Assembly (NCBI GenBank): GCA_021849075.1
Contig: JAJZTH010000010.1
Coordinates: 40,066-104,065 of the forward strand
Direction of reading: 5' to 3'
Source: Pseudomonadota bacterium
Lineage (GTDB): Bacteria > Pseudomonadota > Alphaproteobacteria > Sphingomonadales > Sphingomonadaceae
DNA: 64,000 nt
Part shown: positions 1 through 7,457 of the stretch, in pieces
How positions within the stretch are numbered: the first letter of the stretch is position 1
Layout: each line of letters starts with the position of its first letter
Position numbers and translations under genes: made by a program
The notes under the pieces: model-generated
The model's database searches: none
Seen by the model: only the letters and a program-made list of their open reading frames with translations
Told to the model about the DNA's origin: nothing

Positions 1-1458
1 GACGTCCTGACCAAGGGGTTGCCCGCCTCGCCGGGCGCGGCCAGCGGCCTCATCGTGTTCGACGCCGACACCGCCGAACGCCGCAACGAACTGGGCGACG
101 CCGTCATCCTCGTCCGCGTCGAAACCAGCCCGGAAGACATTCACGGCATGCACGCGGCCAAGGGCATTCTGACCGCGCGCGGCGGCATGACGTCGCACGC
201 CGCCGTGGTGGCGCGCGGCATGGGCCGTCCCTGCGTGTCCGGCGCGGGCAGCCTGTCGATCGACAATGCCAACAAGATCCTGCGCATCGGCAGCCGGGAA
301 CTGAAGGAAGGCGATATCCTGACCATCGACGGCGCCACCGGCGAAGTCATGGCGGGCGAAGTGCCGACCGTGCAACCCGAACTGGCTGGCGATTTCGGCA
401 TCCTGATGGCCTGGGCCGACAAGGTCCGTCGCCTCAAGGTTCGCGCCAATGCGGAAACCCCGCTCGACTGCCAGACGGCGCGCGATTTCGGCGCCGAAGG
501 CGTGGGCCTGTGTCGCACCGAACATATGTTCTTCGACGCGGCCCGCATCACCGCCGTCCGCGAAATGATCCTGGCCGACAGCGAAAAGGGCCGTCGCGCC
601 GCGCTCGACAAGCTGCTGCCCGAACAGCGGGACGATTTCGCGCAGATTTTCATGGTGATGGCCGGCCTGCCAGTGACCATCCGTCTGCTCGATCCGCCGC
701 TGCACGAATTCCTGCCGCATGGCGAGGCGGAGTTTGAGGAAGTGGCCAAGGCCGCCGGCGTCGGTGTCGAGGCGCTCAAGCGTCGCGCTGCCGAACTGCA
801 TGAATTCAACCCGATGCTGGGCCATCGCGGTTGCCGCCTGGGCGTGACTTATCCCGAAATCTACGAGATGCAGGCCCGCGCCATCTTCGAAGCCGCGCTG
901 ATCGTGAAGCAGCGCAGCGGCGAAGCGCCGATTCCCGAAGTCATGATCCCGCTCGTCGCGACGAAGAAGGAGCTGGAGCTGATGAAGGCGATCGTCGATC
1001 AGGTCGCCAAGGATGTTTTCGCCGAACAGGGCGCATCGGTCGACTATCTGGTCGGCACGATGATCGAACTGCCCCGCGCCGCGCTGAAGGCTGGCGAGAT
1101 CGCCGAAGTCGGCGAATTCTTCTCCTTCGGCACCAACGACCTCACCCAGACCACGATCGGCATCAGCCGTGACGACGCCGGTCGCTTCCTCACCCAATAT
1201 GTCGACAAGGGCATCTTCGCCCGCGATCCGTTCGTCAGCATCGATGTGGAAGGCGTTGGCCAGCTTATCGAACTGGCGGCCGAACGCGGCCGGGCTACCC
1301 GCCCCGGCATTAAGCTTGGCATCTGCGGCGAACATGGCGGCGACCCGGCCTCGATCGCCTTCTGCGAACAGACCGGTCTCGATTATGTGTCGGCCTCGCC
1401 CTATCGCGTGCCGATCGCCCGCCTTGCCGCGGCGCAGGCGGCTCTGGCAAAGAAGTAA
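1..1458 (+). CDS. ppdK: Pyruvate, phosphate dikinase, C-terminal part (5' end outside window)
   Basis: Interconverts pyruvate, ATP and Pi with phosphoenolpyruvate, AMP and PPi in the cytoplasm. The reading frame is open from base 1, so the gene begins upstream and about 485 C-terminal residues of an enzyme normally near 880-900 are present. The fragment opens in the swivelling phosphohistidine domain. The phospho-accepting His lies in GGMTSHAAVVARG (codon 196-198). It is followed by the PEP-utilising TIM-barrel domain with GLCRTEHMFF and the C-terminal GICGEHGGDP, whose Cys (codon 1324-1326) is the usual proton donor. The TTG at 19 is not a start, because the typical GLPASPGAASG run crosses it. 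A strong terminator follows directly. Confidence 0.95.
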   Translation, partial: DVLTKGLPASPGAASGLIVFDADTAERRNELGDAVILVRVETSPEDIHGMHAAKGILTARGGMTSHAAVVARGMGRPCVSGAGSLSIDNANKILRIGSRELKEGDILTIDGATGEVMAGEVPTVQPELAGDFGILMAWADKVRRLKVRANAETPLDCQTARDFGAEGVGLCRTEHMFFDAARITAVREMILADSEKGRRAALDKLLPEQRDDFAQIFMVMAGLPVTIRLLDPPLHEFLPHGEAEFEEVAKAAGVGVEALKRRAAELHEFNPMLGHRGCRLGVTYPEIYEMQARAIFEAALIVKQRSGEAPIPEVMIPLVATKKELELMKAIVDQVAKDVFAEQGASVDYLVGTMIELPRAALKAGEIAEVGEFFSFGTNDLTQTTIGISRDDAGRFLTQYVDKGIFARDPFVSIDVEGVGQLIELAAERGRATRPGIKLGICGEHGGDPASIAFCEQTGLDYVSASPYRVPIARLAAAQAALAKK

Positions 1459-1463
1459 AAGGA

Positions 1464-1494
1464 AAGGGCGGGAGGCAACTCCCGCCCTTCTTCG
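1464..1494 (+). terminator. Rho-independent terminator of ppdK
   Basis: An 11-bp G+C-rich stem (AAGGGCGGGAG / CTCCCGCCCTT) with a GCAA tetraloop lies 5 bases after the ppdK stop and is followed by CTTCGTT. The tetraloop and position are typical; the T-tract is short. Confidence 0.8.
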
Positions 1495-1526
1495 TTATCA
1501 GGCTCGCTCGTTGGAGGCTTATCCGG

Positions 1527-2024
1527 TCAGGCCGATCCGGTCAGCCGACTGAACAGACCCGGCTTATGCCCGCGTTCCAGTTCGACCGCCTGACCGCGCC
1601 AGTCTTCATGTGCGATCGTGCCGGGCTTCAGCCCCAGCCGCGCCTCCAGCGTCGCCTCCTGCTCGGCATTGATGGCGGCAATCTGGCCATAACGGTGATA
1701 GCCCGCCTCATTCAGCGCAACTTCCTGCGTCTGGCTTATGCCATTGATTCGGCTCAGATCGTCCCGACCATGCACCGCGCCCGCAACCGCCGTTGCCGTG
1801 CCGGCGCCAATCGGCCCGGCCGACTGCCGCTCCAGCGCGGCGATTCGCGCATTGGCCGTCTCGATCCGCGCATCGCGATCCTTGATGGCGGTCCGATGCG
1901 CAATCTGTTCGTCGCGCCACAGCCTTCGATATTTGCCGCGCCCGCTCATCATCAGGCCCAGAATCCAGCCGATTGCCAGCGCAATCAGCAGCAGCGCCAG
2001 CTCATTCAGGGTGAAGCTCATCAT
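1527..2024 (-). CDS. Membrane-anchored protein with C-terminal helix-hairpin-helix-like domain
   Basis: Function unknown. The protein has about 165 residues. A single N-terminal membrane segment (ELALLLIALAIGWILGLMM, about residues 8-26) is followed by a charged, probably coiled-coil stretch. The C-terminal domain contains DDLSRINGISQTQEVALNEAG and HEDWRGQAVELERGH. That pattern resembles the HHH-like tail found on some alphaproteobacterial NuoE-type and ribosomal L21-type proteins (family knowledge, not tested here). Two adjacent ATGs (2024 and 2021) sit 5-8 bases after AGGAGG. The open frame extends further upstream, but only by running into the tRNA-Arg gene, so the longer start is rejected. 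Confidence 0.75.
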   Translation of the reverse strand: MMSFTLNELALLLIALAIGWILGLMMSGRGKYRRLWRDEQIAHRTAIKDRDARIETANARIAALERQSAGPIGAGTATAVAGAVHGRDDLSRINGISQTQEVALNEAGYHRYGQIAAINAEQEATLEARLGLKPGTIAHEDWRGQAVELERGHKPGLFSRLTGSA

Positions 2025-2096
2025 TGCGTCCTCCTGCCGCTTGAACGTGGGAAAGCGAAGAAAAGTTGCGATGTCGAAAAAGTGCAAAAAAGGGGC

Positions 2097-2125
2097 TTGC
2101 TCAATCGGTCGGCCGCTTCTATCAG
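2097..2125 (+). promoter_or_regulatory. Putative promoter of the tRNA-Arg pair
   Basis: TTGCTC (2097-2102) and TATCAG (2120-2125) are separated by 17 bases and end 12 bases before the first tRNA. The match to the -35/-10 consensus is partial; position is the main support. Confidence 0.4.
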
Positions 2126-2137
2126 CGCCACTCCAAC

Positions 2138-2214
2138 GCACCCGTAGCTCAGCTGGATAGAGCATCAGACTACGAATCTGAGGGTCGGACGTTCGAATCG
2201 TTCCGGGTGCACCA
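2138..2214 (+). tRNA. tRNA-Arg (anticodon ACG), copy 1
   Basis: A complete cloverleaf can be drawn. The acceptor stem is GCACCCG/CGGGTGC, the D-arm has AGCTCAGCTGGATAGAG, the anticodon loop CTACGAA sits on the stem TCAGA/TCTGA, and the T-arm has GTTCGAATC. CCA is encoded. The ACG anticodon is expected to be edited to ICG by TadA and to read CGU/CGC/CGA. An identical copy follows after 53 bases. Confidence 0.97.
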
Positions 2215-2267
2215 TTGGAAAATTTGATAAGGGCCGGGCTTCAAGCCCTTGTCCTTGCAGAGAAAGT

Positions 2268-2344
2268 GCACCCGTAGCTCAGCTGGATAGAGCATCAGAC
2301 TACGAATCTGAGGGTCGGACGTTCGAATCGTTCCGGGTGCACCA
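2268..2344 (+). tRNA. tRNA-Arg (anticodon ACG), copy 2
   Basis: Identical over its full 77 bases to the copy at 2138, including the encoded CCA. It is probably co-transcribed with it, since the 53-base spacer shows no separate promoter and a terminator lies just downstream. Confidence 0.97.
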
Positions 2345-2357
2345 TTCTCCAAAATCA

Positions 2358-2379
2358 GGCGGCCATTGGTCGCCTTTTT
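2358..2379 (+). terminator. Terminator of the tRNA-Arg pair (possibly bidirectional)
   Basis: A 7-bp stem GGCGGCC/GGTCGCC (one G-T pair) with loop ATT is followed by TTTTT. It lies 14 bases after the second tRNA and 10 bases from the 3' end of cobQ on the other strand, so it may stop both transcripts. Confidence 0.75.
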
Positions 2380-2388
2380 CTTTGCCTG

Positions 2389-3837
2389 TTAACCCAGCGC
2401 CAGCGCGATCATCGCATCGATGTCGACATGCTTTTCCAGCAGCACGGCGATCTCATTCAGCGCATCTTCGACCGATCGATCATAGTCTCCGCCAGCCGAT
2501 TCGCCGCCCACATGGCGCAACAATGCGTCGCGCAGATCGGTGCTGGCCAGCAGTCCGTGGACATAGCTGCCCATGACCCGTCCGTCGCGGCTGATCGCGC
2601 CGTCCGCTCGCCCGTCAAGCAATGCGAAGGGCCGCTCGCAATCCGGGCCGCTCGTGCGCCCCATATGCATTTCATAGCCACCGAACGTCGCCTCCAGCGC
2701 GCGGCCCTGTACGGCTTCCAGCGTCTTGGCGCCGCTCAACACCGTCTCCACCTCCAGCAGGCCCAATCCATCAATCGCGCCCGCTGGCCCTTCCAACCCA
2801 TCGGGGTCGGCGATCGTGCGGCCCAGCATCTGATACCCGCCGCAAATGCCCAGCACCGCGCCGCCGCGCCGATGATGCGCCTTGATGTCGATATCCCATC
2901 CCTGGGCGACCATGGCGCGCATGTCAGCCACCGTAGCCTTGGAACCGGGCAAGATCACCAGCGCAGCCTCCGCCGGGATGGGCTGTCCCGGCCCGATCAT
3001 GCGCAGGTCGACCGACGGCTCCAGCTTCAGCGGATCGAGATCATCGAAATTGGAGATGCGTGGCAACACCGGGCAGGCGATGACCAAGGGGGCCTGTACC
3101 GAAAAGCTGCGCCGCTCCAGCACGACCGCATCCTCGCTCGGCAGGCGGGCGACTGCATCCAACCAGGGCACCACGCCAAAGCCGCGCCAGCCCGACAGCG
3201 CCTCAATCTGTGCATAGCCGTCCTCGAACAGCGCCAGATCGCCCCGAAACTTGTTGATCAGGAACCCGCGGATCATCGCCGCATCGTCAGGGTCGATCAC
3301 GGCGCGCGTGCCAACAACCGCCGCGATCACCCCGCCCCGATCGATATCGCCCACCAGCACCACCGGTACATCGGCGGCCCGCGCAAAACCCATATTGGCG
3401 ATATCCCCGCCGCGCAGATTGATCTCCGCCGGCGATCCCGCGCCTTCGACCAGCACGATGTCGCATTGCGCCTTCAACCGTTCAAAGCTTTCCAGCACCG
3501 CGCCCAGCAATTGGCCGCGCGCCGAACGGAAATTGCCTGAACCCAGCGCACCGCGCACCTTGCCATGGACGATCAGTTGCGACGTCCGGTCGGCTTGCGG
3601 CTTCAATAGCACCGGATTCATGTCCGTATGCGGCTCAACGCCACAGGCGATCGCCTGCAACGCTTGCGCGCGGCCAATCTCCCCGCCATCACTGGTGACG
3701 GCCGCATTGTTGGACATATTCTGCGGCTTGAAGGGACGCACCCGATAGCCCCGTCGCACCAACGCCCGGCATAGCCCGGCGACCAGCACCGATTTGCCAA
3801 CGTCCGATCCGGTTCCCTGCAACATGATAGCGCCCAT
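2389..3837 (-). CDS. cobQ: Cobyric acid synthase
   Basis: Glutamine- and ATP-dependent amidation of four side chains of adenosylcobyrinic acid a,c-diamide in cobalamin synthesis. The 482-residue length matches the family. The N-terminal dethiobiotin-synthetase-like P-loop domain has GTGSDVGKSVLVAGL at residues 8-22. The C-terminal class I glutaminase domain has its nucleophile in GICGGYQMLG (Cys332). The start ATG gives MGAIMLQGTGSDVGKS, the usual N-terminus. No other cobalamin gene is next to it. It lies 43 bases downstream of the TadG-like gene on the same strand. Confidence 0.96.
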   Translation of the reverse strand: MGAIMLQGTGSDVGKSVLVAGLCRALVRRGYRVRPFKPQNMSNNAAVTSDGGEIGRAQALQAIACGVEPHTDMNPVLLKPQADRTSQLIVHGKVRGALGSGNFRSARGQLLGAVLESFERLKAQCDIVLVEGAGSPAEINLRGGDIANMGFARAADVPVVLVGDIDRGGVIAAVVGTRAVIDPDDAAMIRGFLINKFRGDLALFEDGYAQIEALSGWRGFGVVPWLDAVARLPSEDAVVLERRSFSVQAPLVIACPVLPRISNFDDLDPLKLEPSVDLRMIGPGQPIPAEAALVILPGSKATVADMRAMVAQGWDIDIKAHHRRGGAVLGICGGYQMLGRTIADPDGLEGPAGAIDGLGLLEVETVLSGAKTLEAVQGRALEATFGGYEMHMGRTSGPDCERPFALLDGRADGAISRDGRVMGSYVHGLLASTDLRDALLRHVGGESAGGDYDRSVEDALNEIAVLLEKHVDIDAMIALALG

Positions 3838-3880
3838 ATGCCGCTCCTGAAGGCGCTTGGCTGTCAGCGCAAGGGGGCGA

Positions 3881-5503
3881 TCAGGCGACGATGGAGGCGA
3901 TCCCGCAGCGGCGTTGATGCACGCGCACTTCGGCGGTGCCCACTCGCACGCCCAGCGTGGCTGTGACGCTGTTCAAAATACCGTCCAGCAGTGGCGCGGT
4001 CGTGCCTAGCAGCGCGCCGACCAATGGACTTAAGGGGCTGTTGCTGACGGTGATGCCCAGCAGCGAAACCTGCACCTGCGTCCTGTTCGTCAGGCTGGCG
4101 GCAATGCCCTGACCCAGATCCTGGGTGCTGACGGTCTTGGCTTGCTGCGCGCTGATCTCCGCTGGGGTAAAGAAAACAGACTGTGCCTGCGTGCCGCCCA
4201 GCGCGATGTTGGTATAGGCGGTGACGCGAGTGCCCAGCGCCTGCGCGAGCAAGGCGGCGCGGGGATTGGCCGGCGTCGAGAAATTGGTGAGCGCATTGAC
4301 GTCGACATCCGCCAACGCCGCTGATCCCACCGATGGAGTAACGGCCAGCGTCACGCCGCCATTGTCGCCACATTTGATGTCGGACAGGCGCGCCTCCGCT
4401 GCCGCCAGTTCGATATAGAGCGGTATCCTGACCGACGCGATTCCCGCCAGCGCAGCTGCAACCGTGCTTTCCAGATAGATTCGGGTCTGCGCCGTGCGCA
4501 GCACCACATCCTTTTTCGATGTGATGCTGATCAGGGGCGAGCGGCTCTGGCCTTCGCCCGTCACCAGCATCAGCCGCGTGCTGGCAAGGCCCGGCACCCC
4601 GACACGCAGGTCCATGGGTACAGCCGTGCCGGATGGCGGGCTTAACACCATGCGCAGCATGGAAAAGGCATCGATCAATATATTGGGTTGGCCGGTCGCA
4701 CTGGTGGAATTGCGCATCGGTCCCAGATCGACAATATCGCTCAGCCGAACCGACCGTCCGGGAATGCGATTGGCCAGCGTCAACAAGGTCGATGCCGCTG
4801 AACTGCCAGCCACCGTGTCCGACATGGCGGTCAACAGATCCGACAAAGGAATATTCTGATCGAACAAAGCGCCATATGCGTCGCCGTTCCGGCCAGTCCG
4901 CACCTTCAGCGCGTCGGCGATGCGCAACAGGTCCAGATTGGCGCTGACCAACCCATTATAGTCCATCACCGACAGGTTGAGTTCGGTGCCGGCCAGATTG
5001 GACAGCAGCATATTGGGCACGCCGCCGCTAAGCGAAGCGAGACCGGTGCCGAGCGAAAAGGCGGCGGCGTCGCTCCGGGCGGCGACCGCGCGGGCTGCCA
5101 AATTGACTCCATCGCGCCCAACCAGCAACCGGCCGAAGAAGAGCGGGGCTCGCCTCTGCACTTCGACCCGCGTGGCGCCGCCGCTGGCGTCGCCAGGCCG
5201 AAAACGATTTTCCACGGCGACGCTGGAGTCCGTCGCATAACTGCCATTTTCCAGAAGCGCCAACGCAACGCCAGTCACCCCGCTTTGGCTGACAAGTTGC
5301 TCCGCAGCGCTGCGCCCGCCCTGCGCGGCGGCCAGCGCCGTCGCGTCGGCGATGCCCTGCAACTGGCGGCGGGCAAGATAGACCGACCCCAGATCGACGG
5401 CGACCGTGGCTGCGCCGGCCAGCATGAACAGCGAACCGGCGATCAACACCGTGACGCCACCCCGATGGTCGGCACCCAGCATCCTGCGCAAAGCCAAGCG
5501 CAT
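3881..5503 (-). CDS. TadG-like pilus assembly / Flp-associated envelope protein
   Basis: Probable surface protein of the Tad (tight adherence, Flp pilus) family. The N-terminus matches the TadG N-terminal domain: basic residues, then a membrane segment (GGVTVLIAGSLFMLAGAATV), then VDLGSVYLARRQLQGIADATALAAA. The remaining ~450 residues are a low-cysteine, Ala/Ser/Val-rich exported region with no recognised catalytic motif. The upstream tadE stop overlaps the start: either ATG 5503 (TGATG) or GTG 5506 (GTGA). No Shine-Dalgarno is visible, consistent with translational coupling. No tadA/B/C ATPase or platform genes are in this window. Confidence 0.8.
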   Translation of the reverse strand: MRLALRRMLGADHRGGVTVLIAGSLFMLAGAATVAVDLGSVYLARRQLQGIADATALAAAQGGRSAAEQLVSQSGVTGVALALLENGSYATDSSVAVENRFRPGDASGGATRVEVQRRAPLFFGRLLVGRDGVNLAARAVAARSDAAAFSLGTGLASLSGGVPNMLLSNLAGTELNLSVMDYNGLVSANLDLLRIADALKVRTGRNGDAYGALFDQNIPLSDLLTAMSDTVAGSSAASTLLTLANRIPGRSVRLSDIVDLGPMRNSTSATGQPNILIDAFSMLRMVLSPPSGTAVPMDLRVGVPGLASTRLMLVTGEGQSRSPLISITSKKDVVLRTAQTRIYLESTVAAALAGIASVRIPLYIELAAAEARLSDIKCGDNGGVTLAVTPSVGSAALADVDVNALTNFSTPANPRAALLAQALGTRVTAYTNIALGGTQAQSVFFTPAEISAQQAKTVSTQDLGQGIAASLTNRTQVQVSLLGITVSNSPLSPLVGALLGTTAPLLDGILNSVTATLGVRVGTAEVRVHQRRCGIASIVA

Positions 5504-5952
5504 CACGGATTGCTCATCATGACGACGGCGCTGCGTTGCAGGACTCCGCCCGGCAGGCGGAAAGGAATTGCGGAAAAAAGCGGCGCGTTGGACAGATTAT
5601 AGCTGAGTGTCACCGTATAATGGCCGCCGCTTTCCTGTGTGGTCACGCCGATCGTCTGCGCCGCCGGAGCGGGAAAGGCGCTGCGGCTCGCCGCGACGCT
5701 CTGATCGACAAGACTGCGGCGCTCGGTGGCGCTAAGACCCGCGACCGAAGCGCGCGCTGCATCATTGGCCGCCTGTTGCAGGCTGTGAGCGGTCATGAAC
5801 CAGCTGCCAAAGCCTAATATGCCCATGAGTAACGTGATCAGCATCGGCACTGCAAAAGCGGCCTCTACCAATGTGCTGCCACAGCTATCCCGTCCCAGAC
5901 ATGACAGGCGCAAGGTCACAGACCTGCGTCGATGTGCAATTTTCTCTGCCAT
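5503..5952 (-). CDS. TadE-like pseudopilin/pilus assembly protein
   Basis: A 149-residue TadE-family protein. The signature is a short basic leader followed by SCGSTLVEAAFAVPMLITLL, with the conserved Glu in the hydrophobic segment typical of prepilin-like TadE proteins. Then comes HSLQQAANDAARASVAGLS, the usual ANDAAR-type helix. It is translationally coupled to the downstream TadG-like gene. Together they form a minimal tadEG pair on the minus strand. The promoter is not evident. Confidence 0.82.
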   Translation of the reverse strand: MAEKIAHRRRSVTLRLSCLGRDSCGSTLVEAAFAVPMLITLLMGILGFGSWFMTAHSLQQAANDAARASVAGLSATERRSLVDQSVAASRSAFPAPAAQTIGVTTQESGGHYTVTLSYNLSNAPLFSAIPFRLPGGVLQRSAVVMMSNP

Positions 5953-6000
5953 ATGATCAGATTACGCCGGGTCGACCAATAATCGATGTTCAGCATTTCT

Positions 6001-6026
6001 GAAAAAAACTGTGCAATATACACAGT
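6001..6026 (-). terminator. Possible terminator of the Phd-like/PAS gene
   Basis: Read on the minus strand, ACTGTG-TATATTG-CACAGT is followed by seven T. The stem is only 6 bp and A+T-rich, so termination would be modest. It lies 124 bases after the stop of the gene at 6150. The rest of 5953-6149 is A+T-rich for this genome and shows no supported gene. Confidence 0.4.
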
Positions 6027-6149
6027 CTTTTGGCGTCAATATGGTCAGAAGGCCATGGAATTATAGCAATAAGAGGCGATAATATGTCAAATAACCGGTC
6101 AACTTGTCATGTCGATACATATTTTACATGCTGGCCAGCGACTATCCTG

Positions 6150-7046
6150 TCATGTCGCCGGTTGCATATGGTCTTGGGGTATGATCACCATGACCGCGCC
6201 TTCGGTCCCGTAGGTTCCGTGTAACCGCACCAGGCTGGCGTCAACCGGGACGACATCGCCCCTATTGCTGAGAAACTGGGTCGCAACGCGCCGGTCACCC
6301 TGACCATTCAACACCTGTTCCAGATCCTCGCGCAATTGCCGCCGTGCCGGCATGGCGATCAGGTCGGGCAGGGCGACCCCGATCAGCTTTTCGCAGGGCA
6401 GCCCCATCATCTCGCAGAAACTATCATCCACGACATCGACGAAGCCCCGCATCGATATGCGGATATAACTGACGCCATCATGCAGAGCCATCGCCTTGAG
6501 GATGGACGTCTTTATGTCGGCCAGCCGATGATGCTGCATATCGTCGGTAATGTCGCGCAGCAGGATCGCTACGCCCGAACCAAATGAAAATGTTTCGAAA
6601 TGAAGCCAGCTATCCTTGCGAAATGGCGAAGGAATATCTGCTGTGCTTGCTTCGCCGGATGCCAGCGTATGGCGGATATGCGCTTCGGTGACGGCGCCGG
6701 AAAATTCCGGCAGCGCCTCAAACAGCGGCTTGCCTTCCAACTGCCTGTCCCATCGCTTCGCCATCGACAACGCGACCGGATTGACGAAGTCGATCGACAA
6801 ATCCGCCTTGCAGAGGATCAGTCCCTGATGAATGTGGTTGGCCAGATTCCGGGTGCGGTCCTGATCATTGGTTGGCGCTTTTGCACCTGCGAGCCGCGCA
6901 TATGGCTCCATACCGATCAGTATATGCGTCTCACGCCCATGATGCGTGACAAGAACAGGTTCTTTCGCGCCCACCTCCCGCCAGTGCGCGAAATTTCGCA
7001 CCAACTCTGCAGCGGTAACACTTCGGCCTGCTCGAGAATCCGGCAT
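6150..7046 (-). CDS. Phd/YefM-like N-terminal domain fused to two PAS domains
   Basis: Function unknown; 298 residues. Residues ~8-52 (SVTAAELVRNFAHWREVG, HHGRETHILIGMEPYARL) look like the Phd/YefM antitoxin fold, a DNA-binding, dimerising domain. Two PAS-like regions follow: ~85-180 (GLILCKADLSIDFVNPVALS ... WLHFETFSFGSGVAILLRDI) and ~190-295 (YIRISMRGFVDVVDDSFCEM ... VPVDASLVRLHG). No kinase, GGDEF or toxin domain is present and no toxin gene is adjacent. A plausible reading (inference) is a PAS-sensing transcription factor. The gene stands alone with its own promoter at 7079-7107 and AGAGGA before the ATG. Confidence 0.72.
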   Translation of the reverse strand: MPDSRAGRSVTAAELVRNFAHWREVGAKEPVLVTHHGRETHILIGMEPYARLAGAKAPTNDQDRTRNLANHIHQGLILCKADLSIDFVNPVALSMAKRWDRQLEGKPLFEALPEFSGAVTEAHIRHTLASGEASTADIPSPFRKDSWLHFETFSFGSGVAILLRDITDDMQHHRLADIKTSILKAMALHDGVSYIRISMRGFVDVVDDSFCEMMGLPCEKLIGVALPDLIAMPARRQLREDLEQVLNGQGDRRVATQFLSNRGDVVPVDASLVRLHGTYGTEGAVMVIIPQDHMQPAT

Positions 7047-7078
7047 TCGCGAGTCCTCTTCTAAATTTCTTGATCTAG

Positions 7079-7107
7079 ATTAGCATGTTATTGCGTTTTG
7101 TTGTCAA
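7079..7107 (-). promoter_or_regulatory. Housekeeping-type promoter of the Phd-like/PAS gene
   Basis: On the minus strand a perfect TTGACA (7107-7102) is followed after 17 bases by GCTAAT (7084-7079, 4 of 6 to TATAAT), 32 bases before the start codon. The -35 box overlaps an inverted repeat, TTGTCA-N10-TGACAA (7101-7122). That repeat could be an operator, possibly for the gene's own Phd-like domain (inference). Confidence 0.6.
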
Positions 7108-7215
7108 GCCGTAGCATGACAAGCAACAGCCACTGCTGTTGAACGATCGAAGCTGCGACTTAGTTTCATCCGCAGTGGAGGGAAAACATCGCCCGGCCGA
7201 CGGGAAAAAATGACG

Positions 7216-7431
7216 TTAAAGTCCGCGCTGATACTCGATTGCGTCGATGATCTTGCCGCCTGCCATGAACACGGCGCCGGAACAGGCCAACGCCAGCAAC
7301 TGCCCGCCAATGCCGGGATATTGTTGCATATAGACAGCGCCGCGCTCAGTGGCGCCCAGCGCCAGAGCATAGATGACCATGAACGCCTCAAACTTGGTCT
7401 TGATCGTGAAAAGGCTCTTGAGGCGTTCCAT
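7216..7431 (-). CDS. Small membrane protein, unknown function
   Basis: A 71-residue protein with a basic N-terminus (MERLKSLFTIKTKFEAF) and two hydrophobic stretches: EAFMVIYALALGATERGAVYM and GGQLLALACSGAVFMAGGKII. No family recognised. ATG 7431 is preferred over the TTG 18 bases upstream because a CGGAAA precedes it. It lies 26 bases after the astB stop on the same strand, so it may belong to the ast transcript. Confidence 0.6.
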   Translation of the reverse strand: MERLKSLFTIKTKFEAFMVIYALALGATERGAVYMQQYPGIGGQLLALACSGAVFMAGGKIIDAIEYQRGL

Positions 7432-7457
7432 GGATTTTCCGTACTGCAAACCCGTCG

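Noticed and set aside
2025..2165. N-terminal extension of the HHH-like membrane protein to 2165
   Set aside because: The extension would be encoded by the antisense of the tRNA-Arg gene, while ATG 2024 has an ideal AGGAGG.
6030..6224. Short plus-strand open frame of 64 codons between tadE and the Phd-like/PAS gene
   Set aside because: It overlaps the 3' end of the PAS gene, has no recognisable motif or credible ribosome binding site, and contains the minus-strand terminator candidate just before its start.
6150..7107. Classical Phd-Doc or YefM-YoeB toxin-antitoxin locus
   Set aside because: No Doc, YoeB, RelE or VapC-like frame occurs on either side of the Phd-like gene, and that gene is far longer than an antitoxin.
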